Shown here one piece after another: positions 32,936 to 46,803 of a DNA stretch of 64,000 nucleotides. Under the pieces are notes generated by a model. The model was not told where the DNA came from. It was given only the letters and a program-made list of their open reading frames with translations, and did not search any database. Origin of the DNA: Mesostigma viride. Lineage: Eukaryota > Streptophyta > Mesostigmatophyceae > Mesostigmatales > Mesostigmataceae. Within the stretch, counting starts at the first letter, position 1; every line of letters starts with the position of its first letter. The stretch is from the NCBI GenBank assembly GCA_009746045.1, contig RPFO01000026.1, positions 163,501-227,500 on the forward strand, in the 5' to 3' direction. Both the position numbers and the translations under genes were made by a program.

Positions 32936-35900
32936 TTAGTAAGACAGAACCCCTTTTGTGGGTAAAAAACGAGAAAAGGAACAATCCGCTGCCTGCAGAT
33001 CGCTGGTCATATATTGCAGGTCAGCACCCTCCAGCCAACCATTGTTGCCCACCCCCCGGCCAACGGCGCCCAGTGTCCCATGACGGAATGTCTGGCCCAG
33101 CACACCGTGGACATCGTTCGTGGCGTTCAGCCAGCGCAGGTGGAAGCTCTGCCCAGGGAGGAAGGGGGGGAGGGAAGGAAGAGGGGAGGAAAGGATGGGC
33201 GTAGCCAGGATGGGAGCGCACGATGCAGCAGCACGGAATGAGCTGGAGCGAAAATGGTACATTGTGGCAGCAAGGCTACCGTGACTCACAGGAAGGTGTG
33301 ATACATTCGCAGTCGGTGACCACTTGGGAATTTTAAATGGCCTTGACACACATTCATGATTGTAGACAAACACTGGCAAGCATCAATGCCACATGCTGTG
33401 GTTGACACTAGCATGTAGACACTCCAGAACACTAGTCATGGCCATTTCTCTGCTCACGCAAAGCCACCACGTCCTTAGCCGGCACTTGTTGCGCCATTAC
33501 AAAGAAGAAATGGCATCCTACATGCAACGGTGAGCCATTCCTTGCCCATTGACATACTTGAGCGCAACCAGCCATGATTCTCAGGCCATGTCCCCTCTCA
33601 CATGGCGTGCAAAGAAACACTGCTTGATCCTCACCAGGAAGTCCCGTCCTGGGCCCCTGCCCGCCCGCCACGTGCTCGCGCGCACCATCTCCACCTCGAG
33701 ATCCAGGACACCCTTCACCGTTACGCGCGTGTGGGCATTCTGGCGCCGCACAGTCAGCCCCTTGGCAACAACCACAAAGGACGAAGAGCCGATCATGTTT
33801 ATGTCCGTACGCCCATTGATTGCCACATGCCCAAACTGAAGTCTAGGTGAGAGGCCAAATGGGGCGCCCGAGGTAGAAACCACGATGCTTTCGCCCCCGT
33901 GAAGCACCGCGATCTGGTCCATCCACGTGCCCGTCCTGCGGCCATCCGTGCCCGCAAACAGGTGCGCGTTCACGTGCACCGCCTTGTCCGAGATAAGACA
34001 AAATGAGCGGCCGCCCTCGCCCATCCAGTCAAACTGCTCCCCAGCCGCTGTCACAAAATGAAGACCTTTGCTGCTGCCCCTGCCACCCTCCGCAACGCCA
34101 TCCCACAGTGCGGCGCAATCCGCGCACTTGCGCCCGTGCTCCAGCCAGACAGCGTCCAATGTGGCGCCTGGCACCGCCTCCTGGCCCCGCGCCCGACAAG
34201 CCGCGCTGCTGGTGACGTCACTGCCCACGAGGCAGGCGGTAGCAGAATGAGGTGACGGAGGAAGGCAGCAGAGGACGCCGTGCACCATCGCGGACACCGC
34301 CTGCGTGCTGATGTCCGCGCTGAGGACCTCTGCTAGCACTGTCTCCATCACGCTCATAGACCCACTGCTCACGTTGTTGAACCAGGCCACAGCATCAGTC
34401 ACACGTGAGAGAGACTCGGCGGTAAATTTGATGATAAGCCGGAGGCTGCCACTGCCACCATTTCTGCCACCCTGGCTGCCATGATCTCTGGATCGCAGCA
34501 GTCCGCGGGCCCGATGGGCCACTGCCACTTCCCTAACCCCCTCCTCGACCTCAACGGTGGCTTTGATATTGGGATTGACATGAGGCATATTCGTCACATC
34601 CTCCTCAACCTCGCCACCAAGCCCCGCGAAGATGCGAAGCACCGTCGTGATCCTTCCCATGACCATGCCCTTGATGCGAGACCCGTCCCCGATGCCATTC
34701 TCACCCATGCCAGCTGTTGCGTCCCCCCTGCCATCCATCCGCTGAGGCGCCGCCATCTCATCCCCACTCACCTCCGAGTCGCGCCCACTCCCTACCCCTG
34801 TGACCTGCTCGACCTTGAGCTTGGCTTTGACACGGGTGCTCTCCATCACATCCTCGCCCACCATGGCGGGGCTACTCCACGCTCCCCTCCCCTCCTCGAC
34901 TTGGACTTGTACATGAGACACACCCGCCACGACCAACGGCGCGAATTGAGCGAGCTGTTCGGCTACACGCGATCGCGCCAGCGGGGCGAGGGCATCGCGC
35001 ACGTACACCAGGGCCGTGGCCAGGTACAGCGCAGTTGAGGGCTCTGCAGCGGTGCCCTCACCATCCCGTGGAATATCCCCTCCTGACTGTTGAGCACCCT
35101 CGCCGTCCCCACCATCAGTTGAGGGATCATCTCCCCCTTCAACACCTTGGGCAGAATCCTTCCCTCCACCACCGCTCATGCGGGCCAACTTCCCCCCATC
35201 ACTTTCCCTGGCCACTTCCTCACCGCTACTGCTGGCCGACCCCCCCTCATTGCTATGATGACTGTGACTGCTGGCTGCCGTCACTGTCACCCTAAAGCTG
35301 CAGCTGGCCTCGTTCCCGTCCACATCCACCGCACGGCACGTCACCAGCGTGTCGCCCTCCAAGAACGGGGCCTCCGGGCCCGGCGAGCATGTGACCGCGA
35401 CAGCGTCCGTGACCACGTTGGGAGATGTCTTGTCCGCCACCTGGGCGATGCCTCCATCCCCATACGTCCATGCGGCGGGGAGGAACGCCACAGAACGGGT
35501 CCCCGCCCCGGTACCGTTTGCCAGCAGGACGACATCTTCCCGGCAGCGAATGACTGGCTCTGTGGCCGCATACGCGCACGCGCCGCCCACGCCGGTCCCT
35601 CTCACGTCCACGGCCGCAAACACCAAGTCCTCCCACTCGTAGTCATCCTCGTAGAATCGGTGCACCTTGGACGCGATTGCATCCGGCACGCACCCCGTCA
35701 AGCGCGCGTTGCCCGCAAAGTTGAAGTACTCAACAAACTGCCGCGAGTCCGCATCCCCCGGAGCACCCGCCAGCTCGTCCGGGATCATCCCCTCAAAGTC
35801 GTTATCCGCCAGATTCAACCGGGTCAGCGCAGGGAGGCGGCCGATGGCAGCCGGCACGGGCCCAGCCATGCCCAGCCCGTGCAGGTCCAGCGTTTCCACA

Positions 35901-38900
35901 TCGAGGGCATCGTCGCACATGACGCCGCGCCAGAAGCAGTAACTGACATCGTCCTGCCTCCAATCAGTAAGCATGGCGGGACCATCGGCCAGTGCAAACT
36001 TGATGTCCAGAAGGTGGGAGCGCACCTCATGGACATGGGTGAGGATGAGGGGGGGTTCTCCGACACCGTGGTCCACACACAATCGGAACGCACCCAAGGT
36101 ATTACTGCGTCCGGCCACGACTAGGTGGTACCTCTCGCCGGCGAGCAGCAGGGCGTTCCTGGATGGGTTCTGATACATCTCAAAGATATCTGCGGTAGGG
36201 GACAGCACGCGCGTGTATGCAGCATGAAAGTGGTTGTTTAGGCTCTAGAGTAGTCGCTAAACAGATGATATATCCATGAGGCGGGATGATAAGGAGACAA
36301 GGTGCAGCGCAGGCCCAAAGCATGGAAGATGCCTGCCTAAGAAAACGTGCCCACATAGACGACGAGCGTGCCACTAAATAGATGATGTAACGATCAGACA
36401 ACCAACGAACGCCTGAAGTATGGTCTGGCAAGATACACTCTCAGTCTATAGATGTTACCAATGCAAATGCTCTTAATATTAAAGATGGGTGTCTGTGCAT
36501 AAATGGTCCATACACAAACGTGCGGCCAGGAGCAGGAAGTGAAAAGCACATGACCACACAATATGGTGGGCATGATCACACAATATGGTGGGCATGACCA
36601 CACAATATGGTGGGCATGGTCACACAATATGGTGGGCATGATCACACAATATGGTGGGCATGGTCACACACTATGGTGGGCATGATCACACAATATGGTG
36701 GGCATGATCACACAATATGGTGGGCATGGTCACACAATATGGTGGGCATGATCACACAATGTGGTGGGCATGACCACACAATATGGTGGGCATGGTCACA
36801 CAATATGGTGGGCATGATCACACAATGTGGTGGGCATGACCACACAATATGGTGGGCATGATCACACAATGTGGTGGGCATGATCACACAATATGGTGGG
36901 CATGGTCACACAATATGGTGGGCATGATCACACAATGTGGTGGGCATGATCACACAATATGGTGGGCATGATCACACAATATGGTGGGCATGATCACACA
37001 ATATGGTGGGCATGATCACACAATGTGGTGGGCATGATCACACAATGTGGTGGGCATGATCACACAATGTGGTGGGCATGACCACACAATATGGTGGGCA
37101 TGATCACACAATATGGTGGGCATGGTCACACACTATGGTGGGCATGATCACACAATATGGTGGGCATGATCACACAATATGGTGGGCATGGTCACACAAT
37201 ATGGTGGGCATGATCACACAATATGGTGGGCATGGTCACACAATATGGTGGGCATGATCACACAATATGGTGGGCATGGTCACACAATATGGTGGGCATG
37301 ATCACACAATATGGTGGGCATGATCACACAATATGGTGGGCATGACCACACAATATGGTGGGCATGATCACACAATATGGTGGGCATGATCACACAATGT
37401 GGTGGGCATGGTCACACAATATGGTGGGCATGATCACACAATATGGTGGGCATGGTCACACAATATGGTGGGCATGGTCACACAATATGGTGGGCATGGT
37501 CACACACTATGGTGGGCATGATCACACAATATGGTGGGCATGATCACACAATGTGGTGGGCATGATCACACAATGTGGTGGGCATGATCACACAATGTGG
37601 CGGGCATGGTCACACAATATGGTGGGCATGATCACACAATATGGTGGGCATGACCACACAATATGGTGGGCATGATCACACAATATGGTGGGCATGATCA
37701 CACAATATGGTGGGCATGGTCACACAATATGGTGGGCATGATCACACAATATGGTGGGCATGGTCACACACTATGGTGGGCATGATCACACAATATGGTG
37801 GGCATGATCACACAATGTGGTGGGCATGATCACACAATGTGGTGGGCATGGTCACACAATATGGTGGGCATGATCACACAATATGGTGGGCATGACCACA
37901 CAATATGGTGGGCATGATCACACAATATGGTGGGCATGATCACACAATGTGGTGGGCATGGTCACACAATATGGTGGGCATGATCACACAATATGGTGGG
38001 CATGGTCACACAATATGGTGGGCATGGTCACACAATATGGTGGGCATGGTCACACACTATGGTGGGCATGATCACACAATATGGTGGGCATGGTCACACA
38101 ATATGGTGGGCATGATCACACAATATGGTGGGCATGACCACACAATATGGTGGGCATGATCACACAATATGGTGGGCATGATCACACAATGTGGTGGGCA
38201 TGGTCACACAATATGGTGGGCATGATCACACAATATGGTGGGCATGGTCACACAATATGGTGGGCATGGTCACACAATATGGTGGGCATGGTCACACACT
38301 ATGGTGGGCATGATCACACAATATGGTGGGCATGATCACACAATATGGTGGGCATGATCACACAATGTGGTGGGCATGATCACACAATATGGTGGGCATG
38401 GTCACACAATATGGTGGGCATGATCACACAATATGGTGGGCATGGTCACACACTATGGTGGGCATGATCACACAATATGGTGGGCATGATCACACAATGT
38501 GGTGGGCATGGTCACACAATGTGGTGGGCATGACCACACAATATGGTGGGCATGATCACACAATATGGTGGGCATGACCACACAATATGGTGGGCATGAT
38601 CACACAATATGGTGGGCATGATCACACAATGTGGTGGGCATGGTCACACAATATGGTGGGCATGGTCACACAATATGGTGGGCATGATCACACAATATGG
38701 TGGGCATGGTCACACACTATGGTGGGCATGATCACACAATATGGTGGGCATGATCACACAATGTGGTGGGCATGATCACACAATGTGGTGGGCATGGTCA
38801 CACAATATGGTGGGCATGATCACACAATATGGTGGGCATGACCACACAATATGGTGGGCATGATCACACAATATGGTGGGCATGATCACACAATGTGGTG

Positions 38901-41900
38901 GGCATGGTCACACAATATGGTGGGCATGATCACACAATATGGTGGGCATGGTCACACAATATGGTGGGCATGGTCACACAATATGGTGGGCATGGTCACA
39001 CAATATGGTGGGCATGGTCACACAATATGGTGGGCATGATCACACAATATGGTGGGCATGATCACACAATGTGGTGGGCATGGTCACACAATATGGTGGG
39101 CATGGTCACACAATATGGTGGGCATGATCACACAATATGGTGGGCATGGTCACACACTATGGTGGGCATGATCACACAATATGGTGGGCATGATCACACA
39201 ATGTGGTGGGCATGGTCACACAATGTGGTGGGCATGGTCACACAATATGGTGGGCATGGTCACACAATATGGTGGGCATGACCACACAATATGGTGGGCA
39301 TGATCACACAATATGGTGGGCATGGTCACACAATATGGTGGGCATGGTCACACAATATGGTGGGCATGATCACACAATATGGTGGGCATGATCACACAAT
39401 GTGGTGGGCATGGTCACACAATATGGTGGGCATGGTCACACAATATGGTGGGCATGATCACACAATATGGTGGGCATGGTCACACACTATGGTGGGCATG
39501 ATCACACAATATGGTGGGCATGATCACACAATATGGTGGGCATGATCACACACTATGGTGGGCATGATCACACAATATGGTGGGCATGGTCACACAATAT
39601 GGTGGGCATGACCACACAATATGGTGGGCATGATCACACAATATGGTGGGCATGGTCACACAATATGGTGGGCATGATCACACAATATGGTGGGCATGAT
39701 CACACAATGTGGTGGGCATGGTCACACAATATGGTGGGCATGGTCACACAATATGGCGGGCATGGTCACACAATATGGTGGGCATGATCACACAATATGG
39801 TGGGCATGGTCACACAATATGGCGGGCATGGTCACACAATATGGTGGGCATGATCACACAATGTGGTGGGCATGATCACACAATATGGTGGGCATGATCA
39901 CACAATGTGGCGGGCATGGTCACACAATATGGTGGGCATGATCACACAATATGGTGGGCATGGTCACACAATATGGCGGGCATGGTCACACAATATGGTG
40001 GGCATGACCACACAATATGGTGGGCATGACCACACAATGTGGTGGGCATGGTCACACAATATGGTGGGCATGGTCACACAATATGGTGGGCATGGTCACA
40101 CAATATGGCGGGCCATGCATGGGCCAGATATGGCGGGGATCAGGGACCTGGGGCGGCAACTACAAGAAGACACCGGGGCAGGCGCAGCAGCGGTGGCCAG
40201 CGATGCAAGAGGAGATCTTTAAACATGGCCGTGAGGTCGGTGGGCACCCATCATCAGGTCCAGGTGGTGCATGGAAGTGAATGGGGCAGTACAGAAGCGG
40301 TGTCTGTTTGCAGGTGGGTTCAAAGGGACGCGGGGGTACCTTGAACCAATGCATACCTGCATGCCTACCCACCTTATATTCATCAGCACTTACAGACTGC
40401 CAAGGTACTTACTGGCAGGCCTACTTGACACCTATAAAGATAGATATGTTCCAATTTAATCTTACCAGGACCTCCCCTTTCCCAAACACAAAGCACCGTG
40501 AATGACGGGTACGGTACATCTTATCCTTAACCCATGTCAAGAAGAAGAAACACCCCAACATGTACCATGGAGGCATGCACAAGGGAAAAGGCAGCGCGCA
40601 CAGATGGGGACCTGCGCACGTACCATCGGCTATGCAGACTGGGTGGGACACCGTGCGGTCCGCCGGGAAGATGTAAATACTTGGATGACAGCCCAAGGAA
40701 CACTCCACGTCGGTCGCCAAACAAGACGAGAAGGATACCACACCCGTGGCCTCCGGCACGTACTCAAAGATAACGTCCGGGTGATCCGCGGACCCTTCCC
40801 CATCACAGCCATTACAGCAGTTGCAGCCAGCCACGGGTGCATCGCTGGCAAAGCCGGCCGATGTGTCATCCTCGTAGACGAAGGGGAGTGATCGTATAGT
40901 GACCGCCCGCTGGGCCATGTCACCACACAGCCCAAGGTGATTCCTGTCGGACGCCAGAAGTACCTTGTCACGCAGCAAACCCAGCACGCATGCATGCAGG
41001 CCTGGGTTAAGGGAGAGGTCCAAGGATCCAAGGTGGCGGAGCCGTAGCAGCGTCTGCTGGGCGGGGCCATCGAGCTCGCCTTCCAACCCGAGGTCAGGCA
41101 GTGCGATGACCACCACGCGCCCACCTCGGCAGGTCACACCTTGGAACAGGCACGCGTGGGGCCCATCCCAGCTGGCCAGGGGGGGTGACAACATCTGGGG
41201 GGCCAGCAACGGCAGAAGACTTGCCTTCAATTCCCGCAATGCAGCGCGTTCGGTGTCCATGACGCCTGGCGGAGGGAGCAGAAGCTGCTCGATGTGGAGC
41301 GTGAAGCTGGCGGTGCCGCCCACCGCGTCGGACGATAGCAAAACAACCACAAAGTATGCCTTGCCGGCGGTGACGATGACCAAGCGGCCTCGCTGCTGGC
41401 AACCGTACGGCGTGGGATTACCGTTGTTACGGTTGTCGTTGCCGTCATTGTCCTTGTCATTCTTATGGTCGCTGTGGTAGTCACTGCCTTTGCCATTGCC
41501 AATGCCAATGCCATTTCCATTTCCATTTCCATTTCCATTTCCATTTCCATTTCCATTTCCATTTCCATTTCCATTTCCATTTCCATTTCCATTTCCATTT
41601 CCATTTCCATTTCCATTTCCATTTCCATTTCCATTTCCATTTCCATTTCCATTTCCATTTCCATTTCCATTTCCATTGCTATTGCCATTGCCATTGCCCT
41701 TGCCATTGCCGTTGCTATTGCCCTTGCCATTGCCATTGCCGTTGCCGTTGCCGTTGCCGTTGCTATTGCCATCGCCATTGCCGTCGCCATTGCTGTCGTC
41801 ATTGCAGTCATCACCGTTGTCCTTGTCCTCGCTGCTGTCCATGTCCTTGTTGCTGTAGTGCTCGTGGCTGCCGTAGTCACCGCCATCGTCATTGTAAGAG

Positions 41901-44900
41901 AGGATCAAGTTCGGATTGGCGGGGTCATCGTGAGGTCGCGCAAACAGCACGGACGCAGCGCCAGAGCTCATCCTTGCTGCCGCACCGCGCGACGGATGGC
42001 GCCGGGTTTCGGTTCCCGAGTCGTAATCGTCACAGAGCGAGAGGCGCCAGATGGCATCCCTGGGCGCGGTGACTCGGAAGACCACGTCAGGGGCTGCGGC
42101 GGCTGCGGGATATGTATTTGCATCGAATGTCTGTGCAAGCGGATCGAATGACACCTGCTCGCCACGGAGAATGCTTTCACCTTCCATGCCGCCATCGTCC
42201 GCACTTGGTAAGACCTCCTCTTCCATGCGTTCACCCGCAGCGAGGGAAGAGCGGGATGAATAGGTGAAGGGTAGCCCTGGCACCTGTATGGCTCGCACCG
42301 CCAGCGTATCCTCGCAGACATTCTCACTGACGCCCGTCCCGGAAAACCTGGTTGCGGGGAACACGCCGAGAGGGATGCACCCGCTCATGCCCGTGTTGTC
42401 ACGCAGGTCCAGCGTCGCGAGCTGGCTCAGGGTGTCCAGGGTGGAGGGGATGCTTCCCGAGAGCCGGTTGCCGCGCAGGTCTCTGTAGCCGGTGGGGGCG
42501 GACGTGTTACAAAGGGGGTGGGCACACGCATGGCATTAGGGACACAGGATTTGGGCACTTATAGCATTACGTGACCCTGACTAAGACCCTAACTAGGCCC
42601 TAATTACCTATACGATCGTTGGCTTAAATAAATACGTGCGTTGGCGGATTATTTTTGGCTGCACGCGGCTCTGCCCCTGAAAAGAACCCCCCCTGTTTCG
42701 AGCCGCCGCCAGCCAGCCTGGAGCAGTGCGTTGTGACCACACTCAGCCTGCTTCACTGTAGTCACCATCCTCACTGCCACCCAGCCAGCATCCTCACTGC
42801 CACCAAGTGTACACCGGCCCGCACAACCTCTTCTCTGCAGAGCCAGCCTCAGGCTACACCAGGGAACAGCCTCTCCCGGGCAGGCAAAGGGGCCAATGAC
42901 ACCAAGCAGCATGTGCAAAGTCCTGCCTCCTCCATCCATATATCCTAAATAATACAACTAACCGGCGCACTCTAAAGGTCGCCACGGCGCATGTGCCCCA
43001 CAACCAAAACCAGCGCCTTCATCCGCCCTACCGTGGCAAGCAACCATCAAGACCATCCGAGTGAACCAGCCCGTTGGTGATGTCCCCCAATCACAACCGC
43101 ACCAAGTCATGATCACAGCGACAAGGACAAACAAGCACAAGACTTGGCAGAAACCGTAGCAGACAGCCTAGAGATGTCTGGAGGTAACCGAGGGACTGTA
43201 CTCGCGGAAATGTAGTCCCGGGGCGCAGGTCGGCTCTTCAACACCACAGTGACACGTGCGGAGAGCTATCAAGCTGCCATGCAGACAAGTCTACCCACGC
43301 CCGCACTGTCTCCGAATGGAAAGAGGCTGGCTGGCTCATGCGCAGGCTGCCTCACATCAACTCCCCTCTCCGGACGAACTCTGCAATGGACACAGGTCGA
43401 TACTTGAGCTGTGCGCAGTCGTGCCTGCCCAGTGCACACGTACATCCACGCCTGACCGCTTTGCTACACAACCGTGACACCGGTAAACAGTTTTCAAGGT
43501 CGAAGTAGAGTAAGCCTGCAGACGTTAACATGATGCCTGCTAGCACACTTCACACCGCGCCTGCACACGTACATCATGTTTGTTCCGGTACCGTCCCGTT
43601 AACATCTAATTTACATCCAATGAACATCCAATGAACATCCAATGAACATCCAATAAAACATCATGCCTGCAGACTCACATCATCCACGCGCTCGTGAGGC
43701 TCCCCATTTCCTGCGGCAGGTACCCGCTCAGCGCGTTCCCCCGCAGCTGCAGCACATCCAGGCCGACCAGGCCGCCCAGCGCTGGCGACAGCGTGCCCGC
43801 AAGGCCTTGACCGGGCAAGCTCAGCCCGACCAGCGCCTGGACCGGCCAGGGGCTGCACGCGACGCCGGTCCAGCCATCGTCGCAGGGGTCACCCCCTTCC
43901 ACCCAGTCATTCAGAAGGCTGGCACGGGTCGCGTCATCCAGGCCCCGCTTGAAGGCCAGCAGCGCACGGGCAGAGGTTTCCCGCAGCATGGACCGGTACG
44001 CCGCAAACAGGTTGGAAGCTTCCAGGGTGCCAGCGCCAGAATTACGGTCACGACGCCCGGAGTGGATGTCCAGCGCGGGTCGGGTGTTGCCCGCCCCATC
44101 ATCTCCTTGCAGGGCTCCTCGGGGAACGTTCCCTTCACCATGGGTGGATGACTGCAGGCGCTTGTGCATGGTAACCGGAGACTGCCGCACAGTTGCACCC
44201 ATCCCGCCACCCATCTCCGTGTCGTTGCCAGAACCAAACAGCACAGCCACAACCCCAGCCACGCCAGGGCCCGACGCGGATGCCGCGATGAAGTTGGAGC
44301 CAAAACCTCCCGGTCCGACCACTGCAGGGGCCACTCGGAGCACCCCCTCCGGCGCGAGATAGCGTGCCTGGCCACCAAAGAGGACGTGGGTGGCCAGCCG
44401 GGGCCTGGATGGATCCGCATCGCCTGCCGATCCACTGCCACCCGACATGGGCGCCCCTCTATAAATATCCGCGCGGATCCAGGCCGCCAGCTCAACGGCG
44501 CGGCGGCCCCAAACAACACCGCTGGCCGCTCCACCAAGCTCCCCCCCCCCAAGCTCCCCCTCCAGCGTTGTACTCACCGCCACCGGCCCCAGGAACGTGT
44601 GCTTAAGGTTGGCAGGGCGTGGCCCTGTGACCTTTGCTATGAATAGCACAACCGCGTCGGCGCGCCCGTAGAAGCAAACGGTCTCGCTCGGCTCCCCTTC
44701 CAGCGCGTGCGACTGCGTGGAGGACAACTCGCGTCCCGCCTGGTCCACCACCGCGTACAAGTCCAGGTACGTCAACGCGCCTGGAGTAACATCTGCGCCA
44801 TCCACCATGCCCTGGCCAGGCATTTCCCCCGCCCGGGGTCCCTGACTTCCCCCCAGGCCGTCCCACTCCAGCAGCACGCAGGCAAGGAAGGGCCCTGCAT

Positions 44901-46293
44901 GCGCAGCCGCGGGCGCCTTCTGATCCATACCCGCATGGCTCTCCCCCCCACGTTTGGTTTCTCCCCGCACGCTGTCCTCCGTTGGATCCCACTCCTCCAC
45001 GAATGCCTCGATGTAGGCGACCCCCGCGCGAGTCACGTCGCTCACCGCGGATGCCAGCAGGCCACCAAGCAAGAACGGATTGTTGTCACCATGCTGGTGC
45101 GCAGACACGATGAGCTGGCACCCGGCGGCCGCGAGCCGACGAATGCCACGGGCGGCGTCCACGGCGTCTCTACCGGACGTGTGGAAGACAATGCTTGCAT
45201 CCGCGGCTACGTCATAAACAATCTCGGCCAGTAACCGGCCCTCGCCAACCAATACCGGGCCCTCGTCCGTCGCCCCAAGAGAGTGGTGATGGGACTCGGA
45301 CAACATCTCAACGTCCTGTGGCAGCTGACCGTATTCCAGTGCGGGTCCTGTTTGGTCCCCCACTGCGTCAAAGGAGTCCGCCAGAACTCCCACCTTGACC
45401 CCGGGCCTGGCCATACTGTACAGCGCGCCGGCAATGTCTGAGCGCAACGCGGCAATGCCATGGGAGGCCGACTCACCCTTGGGCTTCCTCGCGCCACCAG
45501 CCAGCGGTTGGGTCGCGGGGCCGGAGTCGCTGCTTCTAGCCTGGCCCACAGCAGGAGCAGGGTGCAGCGGGAGCGGGGAGGAGGGGTACCACGAGCCGCC
45601 CCCCGTGACGGCTGCAAGGCATGGCACCATGCTAGTGGGGACCCAGGCGTGGATGCTGCGGCCCTGGACGGTGACGTTGATGGCATTGCAGGACAGGGCG
45701 AGCTGCTGCCTCGTCGCCTCGGCATCGGCGTCGGGCTTGAGCACGCCGATCACGCGGAGTCGCACGTGGTTCGCGTCGGGCGGGTCGTGTGCGACTGGCT
45801 GGACCTGTGCTTCTTCTTTCTCCCGCGTTGCCTCTCCCTGGTCATACCCTCGTGACTCGGGCCTGCTGGCAGGTACCGAGGGAGCATGCTGATCAGATCC
45901 CTGAACATCAGCGGACTTGTTGGCATCAATTGTTTGCGAGGGTCGCGGCACCGGCGCCGTCCGCCCGGCCCCTCGTAGCAGGAAGTCCAGATAGGCTGGA
46001 TGGGCATCTCGAGACGAACCTGCCTGGGCGCCTCTCGATGCCTTGTGCAATCCAGACAATCCCGCCAGCGCATCGCGCAGCTCGCTCAGAATAGGGTGCA
46101 CTGTCGCGTCTTTCAGATTCGGCAGGTCACCCTTGGGCGCGAGAAGCTCGTCGACAGCAGGATACTGGCTTGCCTTAGCTGCCGCGACCGTGACGTAATA
46201 ATGCCCGCCAAGTGAGCCACTAAGGAGGAGCAGAAAGCAAATTGGAAGCATGCATAGGCACCATTTGACCTCGCCCTGCCCATATGAATGCAT
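32936..46293 (-). CDS. Giant secreted mosaic protein: subtilase-like, LRR, PPC-like, HYR, root-cap domains
   Basis: Exons (minus): 46293-43679, 42482-40624, 36189-33635 and 33148-32936. Donors are GTGAGT, GTACGT and GTGAGG, all ending at AG acceptors with matching phases (2, 1, 0). The protein is about 2413 residues. Residues ~10-40: signal-peptide-like hydrophobic stretch (LPICFLLLLSG). ~280-700: S8-like domain with GVKVGVLADSFDAVG, GEGRLLAEIVYDVAADASIVFH and AASASGPGVAGVVAVL. ~775-900: LRR N-cap and LRRs, the exon 1-2 join giving MIDLRGNRLSGSIP. ~1000-1280: PPC-like domain split by a Gly-Asn loop. ~1290-1380: second LRR segment. ~1455-1540: second PPC-like domain across the exon 2-3 join. 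~1560-1640: third LRR segment. ~1700-1800: HYR (ending VDVDGNEASCSFRVTV). ~2180-2413: root-cap domain (GGRSFCLISDKAVHVNAHLF; in exon 4 VHGVLGQTFR and ADCSFSRF). Probably extracellular or cell-wall-associated; function unknown. Confidence 0.75.
36550..40113 (+). repeat. 22-bp minisatellite, ~162 units, inside an intron
   Basis: The unit is about atggtgggcatgatcacacaat, with a few alternative bases (gatca/ggtca/gacca; aatat/aatgt/actat; tggcggg). The array is ~3564 bp, 162 x 22, with no indels noticed. Variant units recur in blocks, which suggests higher-order repeats. It fills most of intron 2 (40623-36190) of the mosaic gene. Open frames of MVGMITQYGGHDHTIWWAWS type arise because three units make 22 codons; they are not genes. 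Confidence 0.95.
41509..41677 (-). repeat. In-frame hexanucleotide array coding for (Gly-Asn)n
   Basis: About 28 units of atttcc on the plus strand read as GGAAAT, Gly-Asn, in the mosaic gene exon 2. They are flanked on both sides by longer imperfect Gly/Asn/Asp/Lys-rich sequence (about 41440-41890). Confidence 0.9.
43613..43660 (+). repeat. 12-bp tandem repeat in mosaic gene intron 1
   Basis: Four to five units of aacatccaatga just 3' of the exon 1 donor. The rest of intron 1 (43678-42483) holds no gene I recognise. Confidence 0.8.
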
Positions 46294-46786
46294 TCACGCA
46301 CGTTATTATCTCCCGCCCGGATGGAGTGGGGATACGCGAAAAGACCACCACGATGTGCAGCTTGCCGCCCGCGATTAGACGGAAGAGCAGCCAATAAATC
46401 GCAAGAATGGGCAGACCCAGCATCGCAGCAGTCTGGCATCAAGGACATTCGCCGAAAATTGAGAAGCGCTCCCAGAAGACGTCACCGCCTTCTATATGGC
46501 AGTTTGAGCTAACGACCGAACTGGGATTGGGCGTAAATCTAGGCCGGTAATTCTACAAGCAAGACTCCACAACGCAATATAACTCCAAGAGCTCACGTAC
46601 TGCAGGCCGGTCTTCCATGAGTCGCCGTAGATTTGCCTGCTGACTTAATGCCGGTTATATAGCCCGGCACGCCACACGAGAGCATCTGTAACGAAAAATT
46701 CTCTCAGCGATCAGCATGCATGGACAGTGTGGACACCTTGCGGATCTGCACGGTGCCATAATCGATGGCGAATTAGGATTTTTTTT
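46294..46786. other. Upstream region of the mosaic gene
   Basis: Non-coding by eye; the promoter and 5' UTR of the minus-strand gene are expected here. The frame 46448-46113 overlaps the coding start and is not supported. Confidence 0.4.
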
Positions 46787-46803
46787 CATTTTTTCCTCCT
46801 GTT

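Noticed and set aside
33549-36173. Plus-strand frames up to 325 codons opposite the mosaic gene
   Set aside because: GC-rich antisense shadows of exon 3; no domains, and the minus strand shows clear HYR and root-cap motifs.
36394-40280. Repeated frames of the MVGMITQYGGHDHTIWWAWS type, and the idea of a CRISPR array
   Set aside because: A contiguous 22-bp tandem repeat with no unique spacers. Three units equal 22 codons, so open frames arise by arithmetic. The locus is intronic.
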